The position numbers and the translations under genes are program-made. DNA of 64,000 nt from Uranotaenia lowii. Its lineage: Eukaryota > Arthropoda > Insecta > Diptera > Culicidae. Under the pieces are notes generated by a model. The model did not search any database, was not told where the DNA came from, and was given only the letters and a program-made list of their open reading frames with translations. The stretch covers positions 141,163,988-141,227,987 of the forward strand of contig NC_073693.1 of assembly GCF_029784155.1 (NCBI RefSeq). The letters run 5' to 3'. Shown here in pieces: positions 11,988-23,040 of the stretch. Numbering within the stretch: the first letter of the stretch is position 1; every line of letters starts with the position of its first letter.

Positions 11988-13457
11988 GAGGCACTTAGGA
12001 TCAGAGGGGTGCAAGTGATTTTTTATCAAAACTGAGATAAACTGTTTTTTGGATAGTTAAAGTATAGATTAACATTCTGTAGAAGACACAGGTCAAAAGA
12101 AAAATTATTTCGATATTTTTAAGCTATTTATAAAAAAACGTGTCAATGAAAATCCTGTTTCGTTTGGTGTCAGAAGGGTGCAAGTGCACTTGCGCCCTTC
12201 TGACACCAAAGGATTATACTTTTAGGCTAATTTCATTAGAACGTATACATTTTTGTCAGTTGAAAACAACATCATCTAGCTCCTACTAGGATTTTATACT
12301 GGTTCTGACCAGGATAATCCAAAGTCCTCAGATAGAGAAGTGATCAAAATAGATTCAGGTGTAACTTCGTCGGCATGAAAATCTCATTGTTATTAAGTAT
12401 ACAAAAAAAATCTAAATTTTTTTTTATGGCAAATTTAGCCAATGCTAATAGGGATAAAAGGCAAACACAAAACGCACTTAACAATAAATTTTTGGCAAAT
12501 ATATCTAAGAAAAATCTCTCGGATGAAAGCTCAGAGGATTCAGAGTTTTCGACAGGCTCTCATCATGATATCACATACTATCCCACGGAACAAAATGAAA
12601 CTTCGAAAAGTTCAGATAAGTCGTTGCGACAGGTAGTTTTTAAAAAATTTCATTAAGTCTTTAAGGAATATTTACATAACTGTTTAGGAAAGAGGCCTGG
12701 TATAATTAGACCAAAGAAAAATTAAACATCCACGGTTCTTCTGGAGAATCAGAAGTTGCTGCTGCTGCAGTTGCTAGCGAGAATGAGTCCATTCCTGGAG
12801 AGTCAACTGGCCATTCATCAAGACCCCAAAAACGCCAACGAAATCAGGCAGTCTGGAAACTCATCTTGCGAAAAAAGCTACGAAACCAAGGGGAAGCGTA
12901 CGTTGGTTCTACCGGAAAAAGCGACCAGCTAAACAGTTAATTTCAATGAATGAACACATCTGCTGGTATTCTTGTGTATCCATTAAGGAAAAAGAGAGAT
13001 TGAAAGTTTTCAACAAATTCTGGGAATTAGGATAGTGGAACTTGCAAACCTCGTTCATTTTAGGTTGCATAGAAATTTGAAGCCCGAAAACGCAGAAAAT
13101 TAAATGTGTGAACAAAAACAAAACATCTAGTATCGTACTGAATATACTCGTTACATACAGGTTTCAAAAGGATGCTATCATATTGTTTGGAGTCAGAGGG
13201 GTGCAAGTGACATTCTTGGGATCAGAAGGGTGCAAGTGAAAAATATCAATAAAAGTAGTTCGCCGTTTTAGCATAAATATCGCAAAAACTTTGGTTTTTC
13301 TTTCAGAATCGTTCATTTTAGACCTCATGAGACACACTCGTTTGAAAATTTAGTAGAAAAATTGATTCGATAATTTTGATTTAGAAAAAAAACTTTGAGG
13401 CCCGTTTTCTCGAAATCATCATTTCGGCACTTGCACCCCTCTGATCCTAAGCGCCTC
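11988..13457. mobile_element. 1470-bp iteron-rich element with 30-bp terminal inverted repeats
   Basis: The ends are GAGGCACTTAGGATCAGAGG followed by GGTGCAAGTG on the left and the same with one change (GAGGCG) reversed on the right: 30 bp, 29 identical. AAAT lies directly outside both ends (11984-11987, 13458-13461), consistent with a 4-bp TSD. The word TCAGANGGGTGCAAGTG recurs inside: in a 48-bp near-perfect palindrome (12163-12210, 23 of 24 pairs) and twice at about 13189-13236, so six copies in all. It carries remains of a spliced gene. A 4-bp TSD and GAG ends recall Sola-type transposons, but that is only a suggestion from memory. Confidence 0.75.
12375..13085 (+). pseudogene. Degenerate spliced gene of unknown function inside the iteron element
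   Basis: Exon 1 (from about 12375) reads NLSDESSEDSEFSTGSHHD and ends SDKSLRQ at 12632. A 55-bp GT-AG intron (12633-12687) follows; the next exon continues GKRPGIIRPKK in a shifted frame. A second shift leads to an acidic stretch (ESEVAAAAVASENESIPG) and a basic block, SSRPQKRQRNQAVWKLILRK and LRNQGEAYVGSTGK, at about 12810-12920. After another shift come ICWYSC and KEKERLKVFNKFWELG (about 12955-13035). The order acidic N-terminus, WK-rich basic block, Cys pair, then an ER..F..FW.LG motif resembles the N-terminal region of many uncharacterised arthropod proteins that I recall as transposon-like. No catalytic domain remains. It is broken by at least two frameshifts and stops. Confidence 0.5.
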
Positions 13458-15044
13458 AAATGCAAACGAATTTCAGTGGGTTATCTAAAATATAAACTCA
13501 TTCAAATATTTTATTCTTTTTTTACATGTTTTAAAAATAAAGATTTTCGAGATTCAGTATAGATTTTTATCAGTTCTTTTAGATTTGATCAACACAAAAA
13601 TTTAAAAATGTATAATACACTTTTAACAAGCTAACAGACATGATTATACCTTCCAATTCTGACTTAATACTTTACGCTTTTTAATGATAATAAAGAAGAA
13701 TAATATTAAAAATTTGCACATAACTAATCTAAATGTTTTAAATTTTAGATAACGTTCTTTAGAAAGTTTCCATTTGATTAAATTTAAATTCCATAAGTGG
13801 GAAAGCCGTTAATAAAAAGGATGATTTTTTTTTCAAATTATAGGTATTTGGTATTTTACCTTTTTGAAATAAAAAAAAACCAAGAAAAAGAAAATAACTA
13901 TAAAAAAATATGTTTTTAGAAAAGTCCCCCTTCTTCGTAATCTATAAGTACCAAATACGTTCAATTTAAAATTTCATATTTTCTAAATTATTTTCTCTCT
14001 TTATTTTTGGTGAACTTATAAGATAAAAAGCTCAACAATCTGAAGGAAACTTTGTATTAGTTATCTCGCTTGTCAATTGTTTTTGGTGGATCTTGTTTAC
14101 CACAAATTTGGTGAAAAAATGAATTTTCTAACAAAAACAAAGCACATTAATTAGCGATCAGCGCTTAATGCTCAACACTGTCTGTTAGTTTATATACCAT
14201 TGCACTTAAATTAAAAATACGTTACTAATACTAAGATATATCATTTCGATCTAATTTAAAAAATGTTACCTATTTCTGTTGAAGTTACAAATAAAGTGTA
14301 TGAGTTTTTAAATTTTTCAAATCAATTTTAACAAGCTGAATAATTTTTGTTAGTAAACAAAGTATCGACAAAAAAAAATCGAATTACAAATAGTAGAAGT
14401 TTTGTACCAATATAACTCTGATAATGGTATGATTACAATATAATGTGATAATTTTACAAAGATTTCAATTATTTTGAGCTTCTGTTTTCCTGATTGATGT
14501 GTTTCAATCGAAGCTGACAAATGAAATTTCGGACAGCAAAGTCAATAAATACTAAATTTATGTTTTGTAAAAATCTTGTGAGTGATTTTGAATTACGGTG
14601 CATTTAAAGATCAAAATAAATATAAATATTTTTAACTTTTCCATTATCATTTTAATGTACTGAGTTATTCGAGTTTTTTTTTGTAATTTATGAGCATACC
14701 TCCCTGATGCCTTCCAAACTCTTGAAAAATATACCAACTCTCCAAGACTCTCACGCTCCCAGAATAGTGGAGGCCACTTTCAATATCACTATACAAGTTA
14801 CTAAATAACAAATATTTATTGCATAATACGCTATTGCAAAATACAAACAATACATGAAATTTTGTGAAAATTGAAGAATGTAAAAAATGTTTCTCTTTTG
14901 CTTGATATAGTTGGTTTTTTTTAAAATGATGTAGAAGGGAAACATTCAATTCTGAAAAAAGCTTCGCGGGCCACAAAACGACAAACGCGGGCCACTTGTG
15001 GCCCGCGGGCCATGGTTTGGCCACCCATGTTTTAAAGGGTTTTG

Positions 15045-15310
15045 AATGGGACTTTAGGATAAAGAAAAAGGTACTGGAAGGTGGTCTGAATCGAGGTCCG
15101 CATGAGTAACTAATTGACCACAATGCTCGCCTAAATCCGTTAGAACCAAATCAATTGTGGAGGGATTTCTAGTTTAAACAGAAACGAGTATGCCCATTAG
15201 GATATTCAACAGTATAGAAACCTGCAGAGCAGTCATTTAACAAAATACTCCCATTTGAATTTAATGAAATATTATACCAAGATCGGTGTTTTGTATTAAT
15301 ATACGGTTTC
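15045..15310 (-). pseudogene. Jockey ORF2 endonuclease C-terminal remnant
   Basis: The minus strand reads NTKHRSWYNISLNSNGSILL, then FYTVEYPNGHTRFC, and after a frameshift STIDLVLTDLGEHCGQLV and ADLDSDHLPVPFSLS. SDHLPV is the conserved catalytic His region of the AP-type endonuclease that nicks target DNA in non-LTR elements. The N-terminal half of the domain is absent: only about 60 bases separate this fragment from the ORF1 remnant at 15372. Confidence 0.85.
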
Positions 15311-15371
15311 TTCTTATGAGTTTTTTCGGTGAGTGAAACATTTTTTTTTTTATTTACGTAACGTTTCGGGT

Positions 15372-16102
15372 TACTTTTCTTCACCCATCATCAGACGTGA
15401 AAAATAAGGCAGCACAATTTTATTCTGTTCGGCAGCCGAACTAAGACGTTGACTTCGCATGTACGTTGAGACTTGGTTTTTGTCATTAGTTATACCTGAA
15501 TAGGTTAACCCATTTTCAACCACCTCTGAGAACGTTAAACAACGAGTCTGTGGCGCTGAATCAGCCCAGGTAAAATTAAAATCACTTCGAGTCGTGACGT
15601 AATTCAAATGTAGGCCGAGGCTGACCGCGAACAGGCAGATTGTTTGTCGGCCTGACGTGTGAAAACGAAAAAGGGGAAGGAAGAGAAAAAGAAGCTTTTC
15701 TGACGACTTTGGGATTCTTCCTAGAAGCAATAATTTTTGCCCTAACGGGAAGTTTATGGAATTCGAGGAATGATTACCCGCGTAATTCGTGTCATTACAA
15801 AAAGTTTGACAACGACAACATTGCGTAATATTTTGAAGAAAATTGGAAGAAGATTTTCGAAAAGGTTCGAATTTGACTCGACAATGAAACATAAGACGAG
15901 CCTTTTCAAGAATTTGCAAATTATTAACATGATCCTTTTTAAAATGGATCAAATAAAGCTCAGGAGCAAAACCAATACTAGTAATATTATTCGTGTTGGT
16001 TCTTTTCCTCATTAGAATTACTTGAATTGGAGAAAAAGCTAACAAAGAATTCAATTCGGTTGTGATCTCATCCGGTGTCTGATCACCGGTAAGACCACGA
16101 AG
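15372..16102 (-). pseudogene. Jockey ORF1 (Gag-like) C-terminal part
   Basis: The frame opens with LRGLTGDQTPDEITTELN and continues with IGFAPELYLIHFKKDH, LMFHCRVKFEPFR and ITQCCRCQTFCNDTNYAGNH, a damaged CCHC zinc-knuckle region of an RNA-binding Gag-like protein. The following 120 codons drift and include PQTRCLTFSEVV. The residues just before LRGL (FKVV) lie 3 kb away at 19168-19180, on the far side of the TA element; joining them restores FKVVLRGL in frame. Confidence 0.82.
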
Positions 16103-16329
16103 TAGGGGAAAACTGTACAAGACGCACCAGTTAAGCATAATCGCTATTTACAGCGATACCAATAATCTAAGAACCAAATTGAAAGTTTACGACGATTCAG
16201 GGATCAGATTTACATATTATCAAACAGAAAATATATGATAAAAACACGATTTTGATGATATTCTTGTTAAAAACTTAAACAACCAGAAAACAAACTGCGG
16301 GGTAGAACGCCAAAACTAGTGGACAGAAC

Positions 16330-18248
16330 CAGTGCTGCAAATTTTCAGTGTCAGTGAGAAATTATCAGCTGACTTTATTGCAGTGTATCGGTCAGTTTAA
16401 TTCCAACTAGATTCATACGAGAATGAACTGAAAGCTCAGTCCTGAAAGCTCTCTGCACACTCATTCACCAATCGGCAACATCGGTGCTTAGTATACTTTC
16501 AGGCTCTTTGCAGGTTCATGAGGTTATCCAATCTACATTTTCAGTTTCAAGCGAACATTGCTGAAAGTGAAAAAAGCTTCCTTCTATTATCATTAAGTTT
16601 TGTTGAATGGTGACAAAGATTGTTCGACTCGCTAGACATGCGCAAATTTCAGAATTACTGCTGAGATCGCTATTTTTGAAGGATTCTGATAAAATATACG
16701 TCTGTTTCAAATAGTGTGAAGAGGTGGGAAGGTTTAGAAATGAGTGTTCGGGTTGGCGAGACGAACGCTGGCGAGGGAGCGTGTAGACGAATGTGGGGGA
16801 CAAAATTATGACAAAAAGTTGGCAATAAAATGACAAAACATGACAAATGTGGTAAAAGTATGACAAAATTATGACAAAAAAAAACTGACAAATAGGAATG
16901 AAATTTACAATACAATGGAAAAATATTTACTAACACAACTCTGTCGAAAATATGACAAATCTGATTAAAATGTGACAATATTTTAACAAAAATATGACAA
17001 AAAAGACAAAATCATGGCAAAAAAAAATGACAAATGTCTTAAACAATTGACAAAAATATGACAAATATAACAAAATTATGACAAGCGTGGTAAAAATATG
17101 TCAATAAATTGACAAAATCATGACATGAAATTGTGAAGTCAGACAAATTTATATATTTGAAAATTTGATATCAAAAGAACAAAAATACGACTATGTCGTC
17201 AAACTATGTAAAAATTTGACAAAATGATTGAATATTACAAATCTTCCAGATTGTTGTCATTTTTTAACCACATAAATAATTTTATTGTCAATTTTTTGTG
17301 ATAATTTTGTTTTAATAATAAGATTTATGTCATAATGTTGTCTTATTTTCATCACATAACACATGTTTTTGACAAAGTTTTCTCGAAGTTAAATCATTTT
17401 ATTGTTAAATTTATGTCGTTTTTGTCAGACTTTGTCATAATTTTAAAATTTTGTTGTCATGTTTTGTCATTGTATTGTAAATAATTTGCTTCATTTTTGT
17501 GTTATTTTTCATATTTTTATCACATTTGTCACATTTTTGTCTCATTTGTCGGATTTTTGTCTTATTTTTGTTATGTTTTGTCATTTTATTGTCAATTTTT
17601 TATCATATTTATGACATAATTGTTTGACTGATGTCATTTTATTGTCAAATTTTAGTCATATTTGTCAGATTTTTCTCATACTTTTGTCAAAATTTTATCA
17701 TGTTTTCAACATATTTATCACATTGTGTAATAATTTTGTCATTTTTTGACCTCATTTTATCATATTTTTGTCATTATTAATTACCATAAATTCAATTTTT
17801 TTTTATATACATCCATCCTCTTGTCCCCCTTCAAGTAAACGTATAGTCTCAGCGATTTTCAATTCGCGTTTTCTTTTTGAATCCCAATTCATAATTTGCA
17901 AAAATGGCAAAAACAAATGCTTACTGAAATTATCAGCAACTTTCGCTGACACTGATTGAATACTTAAGCTGCAGTCACTGATCAAAAACAGTAAATGACA
18001 GAAATGCCCAAGCGAAAGACGCTTTCGTAGCTTTCGAGTGAAACAAGTTAGTTCGGGTTTACGAGTGAGCTTTCTACTGACTGATAGACACACTCACACA
18101 GCTTTCTGTAGGCACGAGGATGACCGAGCCGATCAGAAGCTTTTATATTTGTTGACTTTTCTATTCCGTTCATTTCAGATGAAGCTTTTTACACTGATAG
18201 AAAATCACAGTCAGTATCATTCGTGCTTGAAGATAATTTGCAGCACTG
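16330..18248. mobile_element. hAT-type element with 8-bp TSD GACAGAAC
   Basis: Both ends read CAGTGCTGCAAATT when oriented inward (16330 and, reversed, 18248), flanked by GACAGAAC at 16322-16329 and 18249-18256. At 1919 bp with no transposase frame, it is non-autonomous. Its ends carry stress- and AAAGCT-rich segments (CTGAAAGCTC and similar), and its middle is filled by two opposed fields of TGACAAA-like words. Confidence 0.9.
16800..17780. repeat. Two opposed fields of degenerate ATGACAAA words
   Basis: From about 16805 to 17225 the plus strand is full of ATGACAAAA, GACAAATGT and similar words at 10-20-bp spacing. From about 17260 to 17775 the same words occur in reverse complement (TTTTGTCAT). 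The result is a roughly 970-bp imperfect palindrome in the centre of the hAT element. Units are too variable to be a simple satellite. Confidence 0.8.
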
Positions 18249-19167
18249 GACAGAACGCACCAGTCCGAAACGGTGGTAAGAAATGAAACAATGATTATAA
18301 GGAATGTAATATTCATTATATTTCATCGTATTTTCATCATTCATCGTATTTTTGTGAACTAATCATATTTTGGCAAAAAATCATTTAGTATTGCTTATTT
18401 ATCGAACATTTCGCTTTTCAAAATACACTTTTTTATAGCCTTATAGTTGAAACGCCTTCAGGTAGGCAACGAAATTCAATTTCTTGACTGATATCGCGGC
18501 AAACATGGCGGCAGATAATTTTTCGTGTCGAATATTGGTGCGTCTTTTTAACTCTAACAAGGACGAAATTTGTTATAATTATGCATTGATAGCGTGATTT
18601 GGGAGTCAGCAAATAAAATGAATGGCTTTTGTTTTGATATTTGGGGTTTCTTAAAAGTTAACTGCATTCAAAATTTCAGCCTAAAACACGTGGTCTTGTG
18701 GGCATTCTGCCCCAATTTGAATATGATTGATTTATGTTAAAATTTATATGAAGTTAGTAAAATACGCTAGGCACAATTTTCCCGTATGTTTGGATAACGT
18801 GCCGCTATTAAGCCTACCCCCATTCTGATAGTAAAATACAACAAAATAATTATAGTCTTCCGAAAGTGTATGCGAGTGGAAAAACGATAAGCTGTAGTTT
18901 CATCAGATTGCCAAGGCCAGTTTACTAAGAAACCTTAAATGTTAACCATGAAAAATAATAGGTTTCACGCTGATTCCATTAATCCATCGGTTTCTAAGAA
19001 ATAAAGCCGTTTTTGTGAACTTTTCATCTAATAAATGATGAAAAAGCTTGTTTGCTACAATATAAATGAAGAAAAACATCATTCGAAGCCCTAGGTTAGT
19101 GTATTTTTGAGAAAGAATGACATGGGCCATCTTACCCCGCTGGTGCGTCTTGTACAGTTCTCCCCTA

Positions 19168-19465
19168 CAACTTTAAAAGGACGATCACTTTTAGTGTCGT
19201 ATGTGGAGGTATAAACTTGGTGTTTTTTATTATTCAAATAATTTAAAATTTTTGGAAAATCATTAAAAGATTCCGCCAATATACGGGCAGTTCCCCTTCA
19301 ACCGATCTGAAAAAAAAATCTTCACATCCTTGACGGAAGTGACGATTTCTTTTCGAAAGGCATTGAAGTCAGGAATCGTGACCGTAATTGGTGGAACTTT
19401 TTCGTTTTTAAGAGTATAAGAAGGAGAAGGTTTCTTAGTACTGTAACCGGTTGGTTACAAATCGT
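19168..19465 (-). pseudogene. Jockey ORF1 middle part
   Basis: The minus strand reads PTGYSTKKPSPSYTLKNEKV, then PPITVTIPDFNAFRKEIVTS, and after frameshifts ILAESFNDFPKILNYLNNKK, HQVYTSTYDTKSDRPFKVV. This is the Gag domain preceding the zinc knuckles in Jockey-type ORF1 proteins. It ends exactly at the TA element and continues at 16102. At least two frameshifts separate its segments. Confidence 0.8.
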
Positions 19466-19544
19466 TTGATTTTTGTTTTCATTTTTGTAGTATTGTATAT
19501 TTAGCTCTAGAAAATTCATGTTCCTTGTCGAGTCTCACAACAAG

Positions 19545-20190
19545 ATAGCACCACAGTAGGCTACATTTTACTGCTTGCTGCTGTCAATTCACAGAGGAGG
19601 AAAAGGAGGAAAGAAAAAGAGAACATGGAAGGCGAAAAGGAAGCTTGCTTCAGAAAAATTCGCTCTCTTCGATATCAGGCGTCCGTGTGGGAAGTCTAGT
19701 CCCCGTTTAGTGTTGTGAAGTTCCAAGGAATTCGCCCGGAAACGCCGGTTTGCTTCCCCACGGCTCGGCCCGCAGATCCCTTGTGGTCTCGCGCCTTAAC
19801 GTAAAGGATCAGCATCTTCGTCCTCGGGTTCTGCGGATCCCTAACTCTCAAAGAGGACTTCCCTTCTCGGCCTGTCCGGATACGGGGCACTCTCGTGGGC
19901 AGGCCGATTAAACGCCAATGAAGGAAGACGCCTGCAACAACTGAGTCCAGCAACGCCCGCTGGCGCCGACAGTTTCGGCATCCCGTTGATACGCCAATAA
20001 ATCAACGGCCCTCCTACTTCCGGAACTGGATTTCCGGAGCCACGACGTCGCGACGCAGCAATCGCCAGCAGCACAACCACGGTTAGTGAGAATTTACACG
20101 CCACACAAGACACAGAACATTGTTTTATACACACAGACAACACGCCACATAAAAACATTAATAAAAGCAAACATAGTAACATGAAATTTC
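19545..20190. other. GC-rich block inside the Jockey ORF1 region
   Basis: 19690-20100 is clearly GC-richer than the surrounding DNA. It lies between the ORF1 N-terminal fragment and the ORF1 middle part. On the minus strand it looks like the GC-rich 5' UTR of a non-LTR element, and a 113-codon frame (20182-19841) has no recognisable domain. It could be the 5' end of a second retrotransposon or an extra ORF1 segment. No flanking TSD was found. Confidence 0.4.
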
Positions 20191-20199
20191 CGATTTCTG

Positions 20200-20480
20200 T
20201 ATTTTATCCGTAAAGTCCTTGGTTACCCAGTGGCCAGCCGGCCCTGAGGTTCCGTACTCTTAGAGTACCTTGCCTTGGCTGGTCTAGCCGCTGCTCATCT
20301 ATCAGTTACAGTACTCTTACGAGAATTAAATATGAATATTTCCTCATCACCGATGTCATGAAGGACATCGAATGAATTGGAAATTTCAACTTTTTTGGCA
20401 GATGGGCCTGGATTAGGTTCGGCAATCCGTTTTCTTCCGACTTTGACGCCGGCCGATGACTTCCCCATGCTGGAAAGAAA
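20200..20480 (-). pseudogene. Probable Jockey ORF1 N-terminus
   Basis: From an ATG at 20468 the minus strand reads MGKSSAGVKVGRKRIAEPNP, then SAKKVEISNSFDVLHDIGDE, a stop at about 20297, and in the same frame ARPAKARYSKSTEPQGRL. Basic residues followed by an NxFxVLxD motif are typical of Jockey-type ORF1 starts. Upstream, TTTTCTCTTTTCTTTCCAG directly precedes CATG, so an alternative is the second exon of a host gene; the same-frame continuation after the stop favours the transposon reading. Confidence 0.55.
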
Positions 20481-20599
20481 AGAGAAAAATTATGAATAAA
20501 AGAAAAAGAAAATAATTTTAGCACTGAAAAGTTTGAAAAAGATTGAAAAATAGGTAAGAATAAAATGAAGAATGTAAAATGTTCCTGCAGGTACACAGA

Positions 20600-22300
20600 A
20601 ACGATACGAAGCTCCGGCGTACGTGTTGACGGCTCAACGGTACAGATGGAAGTGATCTTTCACCTTCTTCTAATCTTCTATTCGTCTAAAATTGTTCAAT
20701 ACTTAAATATTCTTTCTCAAAGAATATAAAAATTTCACCGATATAGCTGATAAAATAATTTCATAATTTAAATTGAATTTTCCAAAAATAAAGCGCTTTA
20801 TAACTCACACTACTATTAACCGCCATTCCGAAGTAGGAAGTTCACATAAGCTGTTCCGGTTGTCCAACTCACACGGAATCATCCTTCCGATATATCAATG
20901 GAATCATCTCGCAATGAAAGTAAAATTGGCTGAGACTGCCACCATCAATTCGCGGGATGATGTAATGAGAACAAGCGCGTGAGGCTCTGTCCCTCTGTCT
21001 GTATGCCAGATTTTATCGAACCTCAATCGGAACTCATTGTGGACCATTGCGAAGATCCGGACCAGAAGCGGTTTTAATAGATTCCCGCCAGTCGTCACAG
21101 CGGGGGATTTCCTTCGAGCCGCCGCGTCGTGGGCCACCACAAAAAAAAACATGAATGATGCCCAAAGGCAGTCACTGATGACAGAGTAAAAACAACATTT
21201 CTTTATTTTTATTAATGACCGTCTGTAGGTATCTGTCTGGCTGGATTGGAGTTGGAACCGTATCTTATTCGATGGTCACGGGTCTTTAATTCGCCAATTG
21301 TAGATATATGCAGTGCATTAAAAGTTTGATAGTGTTACACCGAGTGGTGTGATGTTTGTATTACTTGAGAAATCGGGATGCAAAGATAAATATAATAGAA
21401 CTTGAAAAAATAGGGAAGAAAGATGAATGCACAAAAAAGGGTTTGATTGCGGATTTTAAAACAAGACATGAAGAAAGTTGAACTGAACAGAAATCGAAAT
21501 TCGTTAAAAATTTTGTCAGTCAGTGTGCGCACGACAGCATATCAACTTATGCCAGATTTTGATCGGTTTTGTTGATGTGCGCAAAATCAAAACGCTTTCT
21601 TGACAAATTGGATCGAATTTTTCGTGTCCATCGATGATAACCCCAGGGGTACATATCAACAATGTGTAAGGATTCGGTTCTTCAATCGCGTCTCGTCTCG
21701 TCACTGGCAGTCAAAATTAATGAAAGAAAAAACAATTTTAAATCGAAACACGGCGGAATTCAGTAAACATTTTGGGCGAGCACATTTTTTGTCACTACAT
21801 AGGTGGCTGCATGCGAGGTATGTGGTCTTCTTATTTATTATCATCACTGTGGGTGTTATAATTGATATTGTTAGATGTACGAAGTTAATGATTCGAAAAT
21901 GTTTGCTTCAATCTAATGAAGGATCAATTAAACAATGATAAAAAGTTATAAAGAAACTGTTTCATAATGATGGAATATTCATTCAGCTACAGATTAGAAC
22001 TAACGCATTCGAGGCCGAGCGATTTTTGCGGCATTCGAACTCGTAGTACTTTACAGGAAGATAACTGTGTGCAATCGGTCTTGAGTGAGTTAAACACGAT
22101 GAAATCACTGTTTCCTGAATTTCATATAACTAGAATTCAAGAAGACGACTTTAGCTACTTCAGATTACGGAACATTGTTTCCTTTAAATAACTACCTACA
22201 TTATGTAGGCTACATACTTATAATATAAGCGATACGGCGATACCAATTACATTACTTAACTGAAGTGATATCTTTACTTATGAATGTTCTCAATTATGTG
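20600..22300. other. Unrecognised DNA between retrotransposons
   Basis: No gene family or terminal repeats found. Open frames at 21600-21938 (plus) and 21967-22191 (plus) have no recognisable domain. A GC-rich patch lies at 20990-21150. Confidence 0.5.
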
Positions 22301-22303
22301 TGG

Positions 22304-22328
22304 TATTCTGAGTTAACCACTCAGAATA
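22304..22328. repeat. Perfect hairpin beside the copia 3' LTR
   Basis: TATTCTGAGT and ACTCAGAATA flank a 5-base loop TTAAC. It sits just outside the putative LTR end at 22331. Confidence 0.8.
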
Positions 22329-22599
22329 TTTGGCAACACTGCTGCGTTACCACGAACCTCGATTGAGTTGTTTGGCTTCACAGTGTGATGATGTAAACAT
22401 TTGTACCGTGATCATCATAAGCAGTCATCAACAATCATCATTGCTATTGTTGCGAATTGACCAAAGCATGCGGAGAGCCAAAACAAACAATATTTTGGTT
22501 CTGCTGCAATCGACAGCACTCTGCAAGCGGCAGGTCGGGATGATCCATTCCGAATTCCACAGGAGGATCCGAAACAAAACGATAAGTTTCAACACCTTC

Positions 22600-23040
22600 C
22601 CTCAATTCGTAAATTGAACTTCCTGAACAACTCCGTATGCCTTACCTTCGGTAGCGCCTTCGTAAACGCATCAGCTGGCTTAACCTCAGTCGAAATGTGT
22701 CGTAAGTATTGCTGACCGATTCTTACGATCTCCCTGATGAAAGAATCCAAATACTTTATCCTCGGATGTGTTCGTGCCTCCTTGAGATACTGGATGCAAC
22801 GGACGCAACAGTCATTGGAATCATTGGCATAATAACTCTTTATCTGCATATCCGATTAGAGTTTCCGGTTTCGCGTTTCGCGTCGAAGGTATGCAGGATA
22901 CGCTTCAGGCCTCGCCAGTGGCTATCCGCCAAGCTGGCCTGGTATTTACTTAGTGCGCTAACCACAGCACTGATATTCGGCCTCGAAATAACTGCAAATT
23001 ATCGATCAAATCGTTGAACGGCTGCTCAACATCAGCGGAT
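22600..23040 (-). pseudogene. Copia Pol: end of RT and RNase H remnant
   Basis: The minus strand contains ISAVVSALSKYQASLADSHW and RGLKRILHTFDAKRETGN (about 22985-22860), matching the copia segment in which successive residues read S.L.RY...P...HW...KRILRYL. In the next frame, 22849-22589 reads KEARTHPRIKYLDSFIREIV, QQYLRHISTEVKPADAFTKA and LPKVRHTELFRKFNLR, the copia RNase H C-terminus (typically HIDI.YHFIRE...G......TE...AD.FTK.L). The copia end is followed within a few bases by the polypurine tract, the expected order. Frameshifts separate the two parts; the RT active site is missing. Confidence 0.85.

Larger units (their letters stand above)
11905..15029. mobile_element. hAT-type element with 8-bp TSD TTTTAAAG
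   Basis: The left end is CAGGGGTGGCCAA and the right end, reversed, CATGGGTGGCCAA. Both are flanked by TTTTAAAG (11897-11904 and 15030-15037), an 8-bp TSD as expected for hAT. Subterminal GGGCCA and GGCCCGC words repeat near the right end. Total 3125 bp, of which 1470 belong to another element nested at 11988. No hAT transposase is visible, so it is non-autonomous. It sits in the endonuclease-RT part of the Jockey element; removing it and one TSD reconnects the peptides on either side. Confidence 0.9.
16105..19165. mobile_element. TA-flanked element, 3061 bp, non-autonomous
   Basis: The terminal inverted repeats are GGGGAAAACTGTACAAGACG on the left and GGGGAGAACTGTACAAGACG reversed on the right, followed on both sides by CACCAG (25 of 26 match). 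TA dinucleotides at 16103-16104 and 19166-19167 form the TSD. Precise removal restores codons GTT GTA CTT CGT of the Jockey ORF1, a strong proof of the borders. 1927 bp of the interior are a nested hAT element, leaving about 1.13 kb without coding sequence. TA target use suggests a Tc1/mariner-type or related MITE. Confidence 0.9.
9698..20480 (-). mobile_element. Jockey-type non-LTR retrotransposon, split by nested insertions
   Basis: Read on the minus strand, the order is: ORF1 N-terminal part (20468 to about 20200), a GC-rich block, ORF1 middle (about 19465 to 19168), a TA element, ORF1 C-terminal part (16102 to 15372), an endonuclease remnant (about 15310 to 15045), a hAT element, the EN-RT linker (about 11890 to 11630), reverse transcriptase (11631-9940), and a 3' UTR ending in poly(A), seen as polyT at 9698-9708. 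Without insertions it would be about 4.5 kb. Most of the endonuclease is missing between 15372 and 15310. It is clearly dead. The Jockey assignment rests on the RT motifs, the SDHLPV endonuclease motif and the ORF1 zinc-knuckle remnant. Confidence 0.85.
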
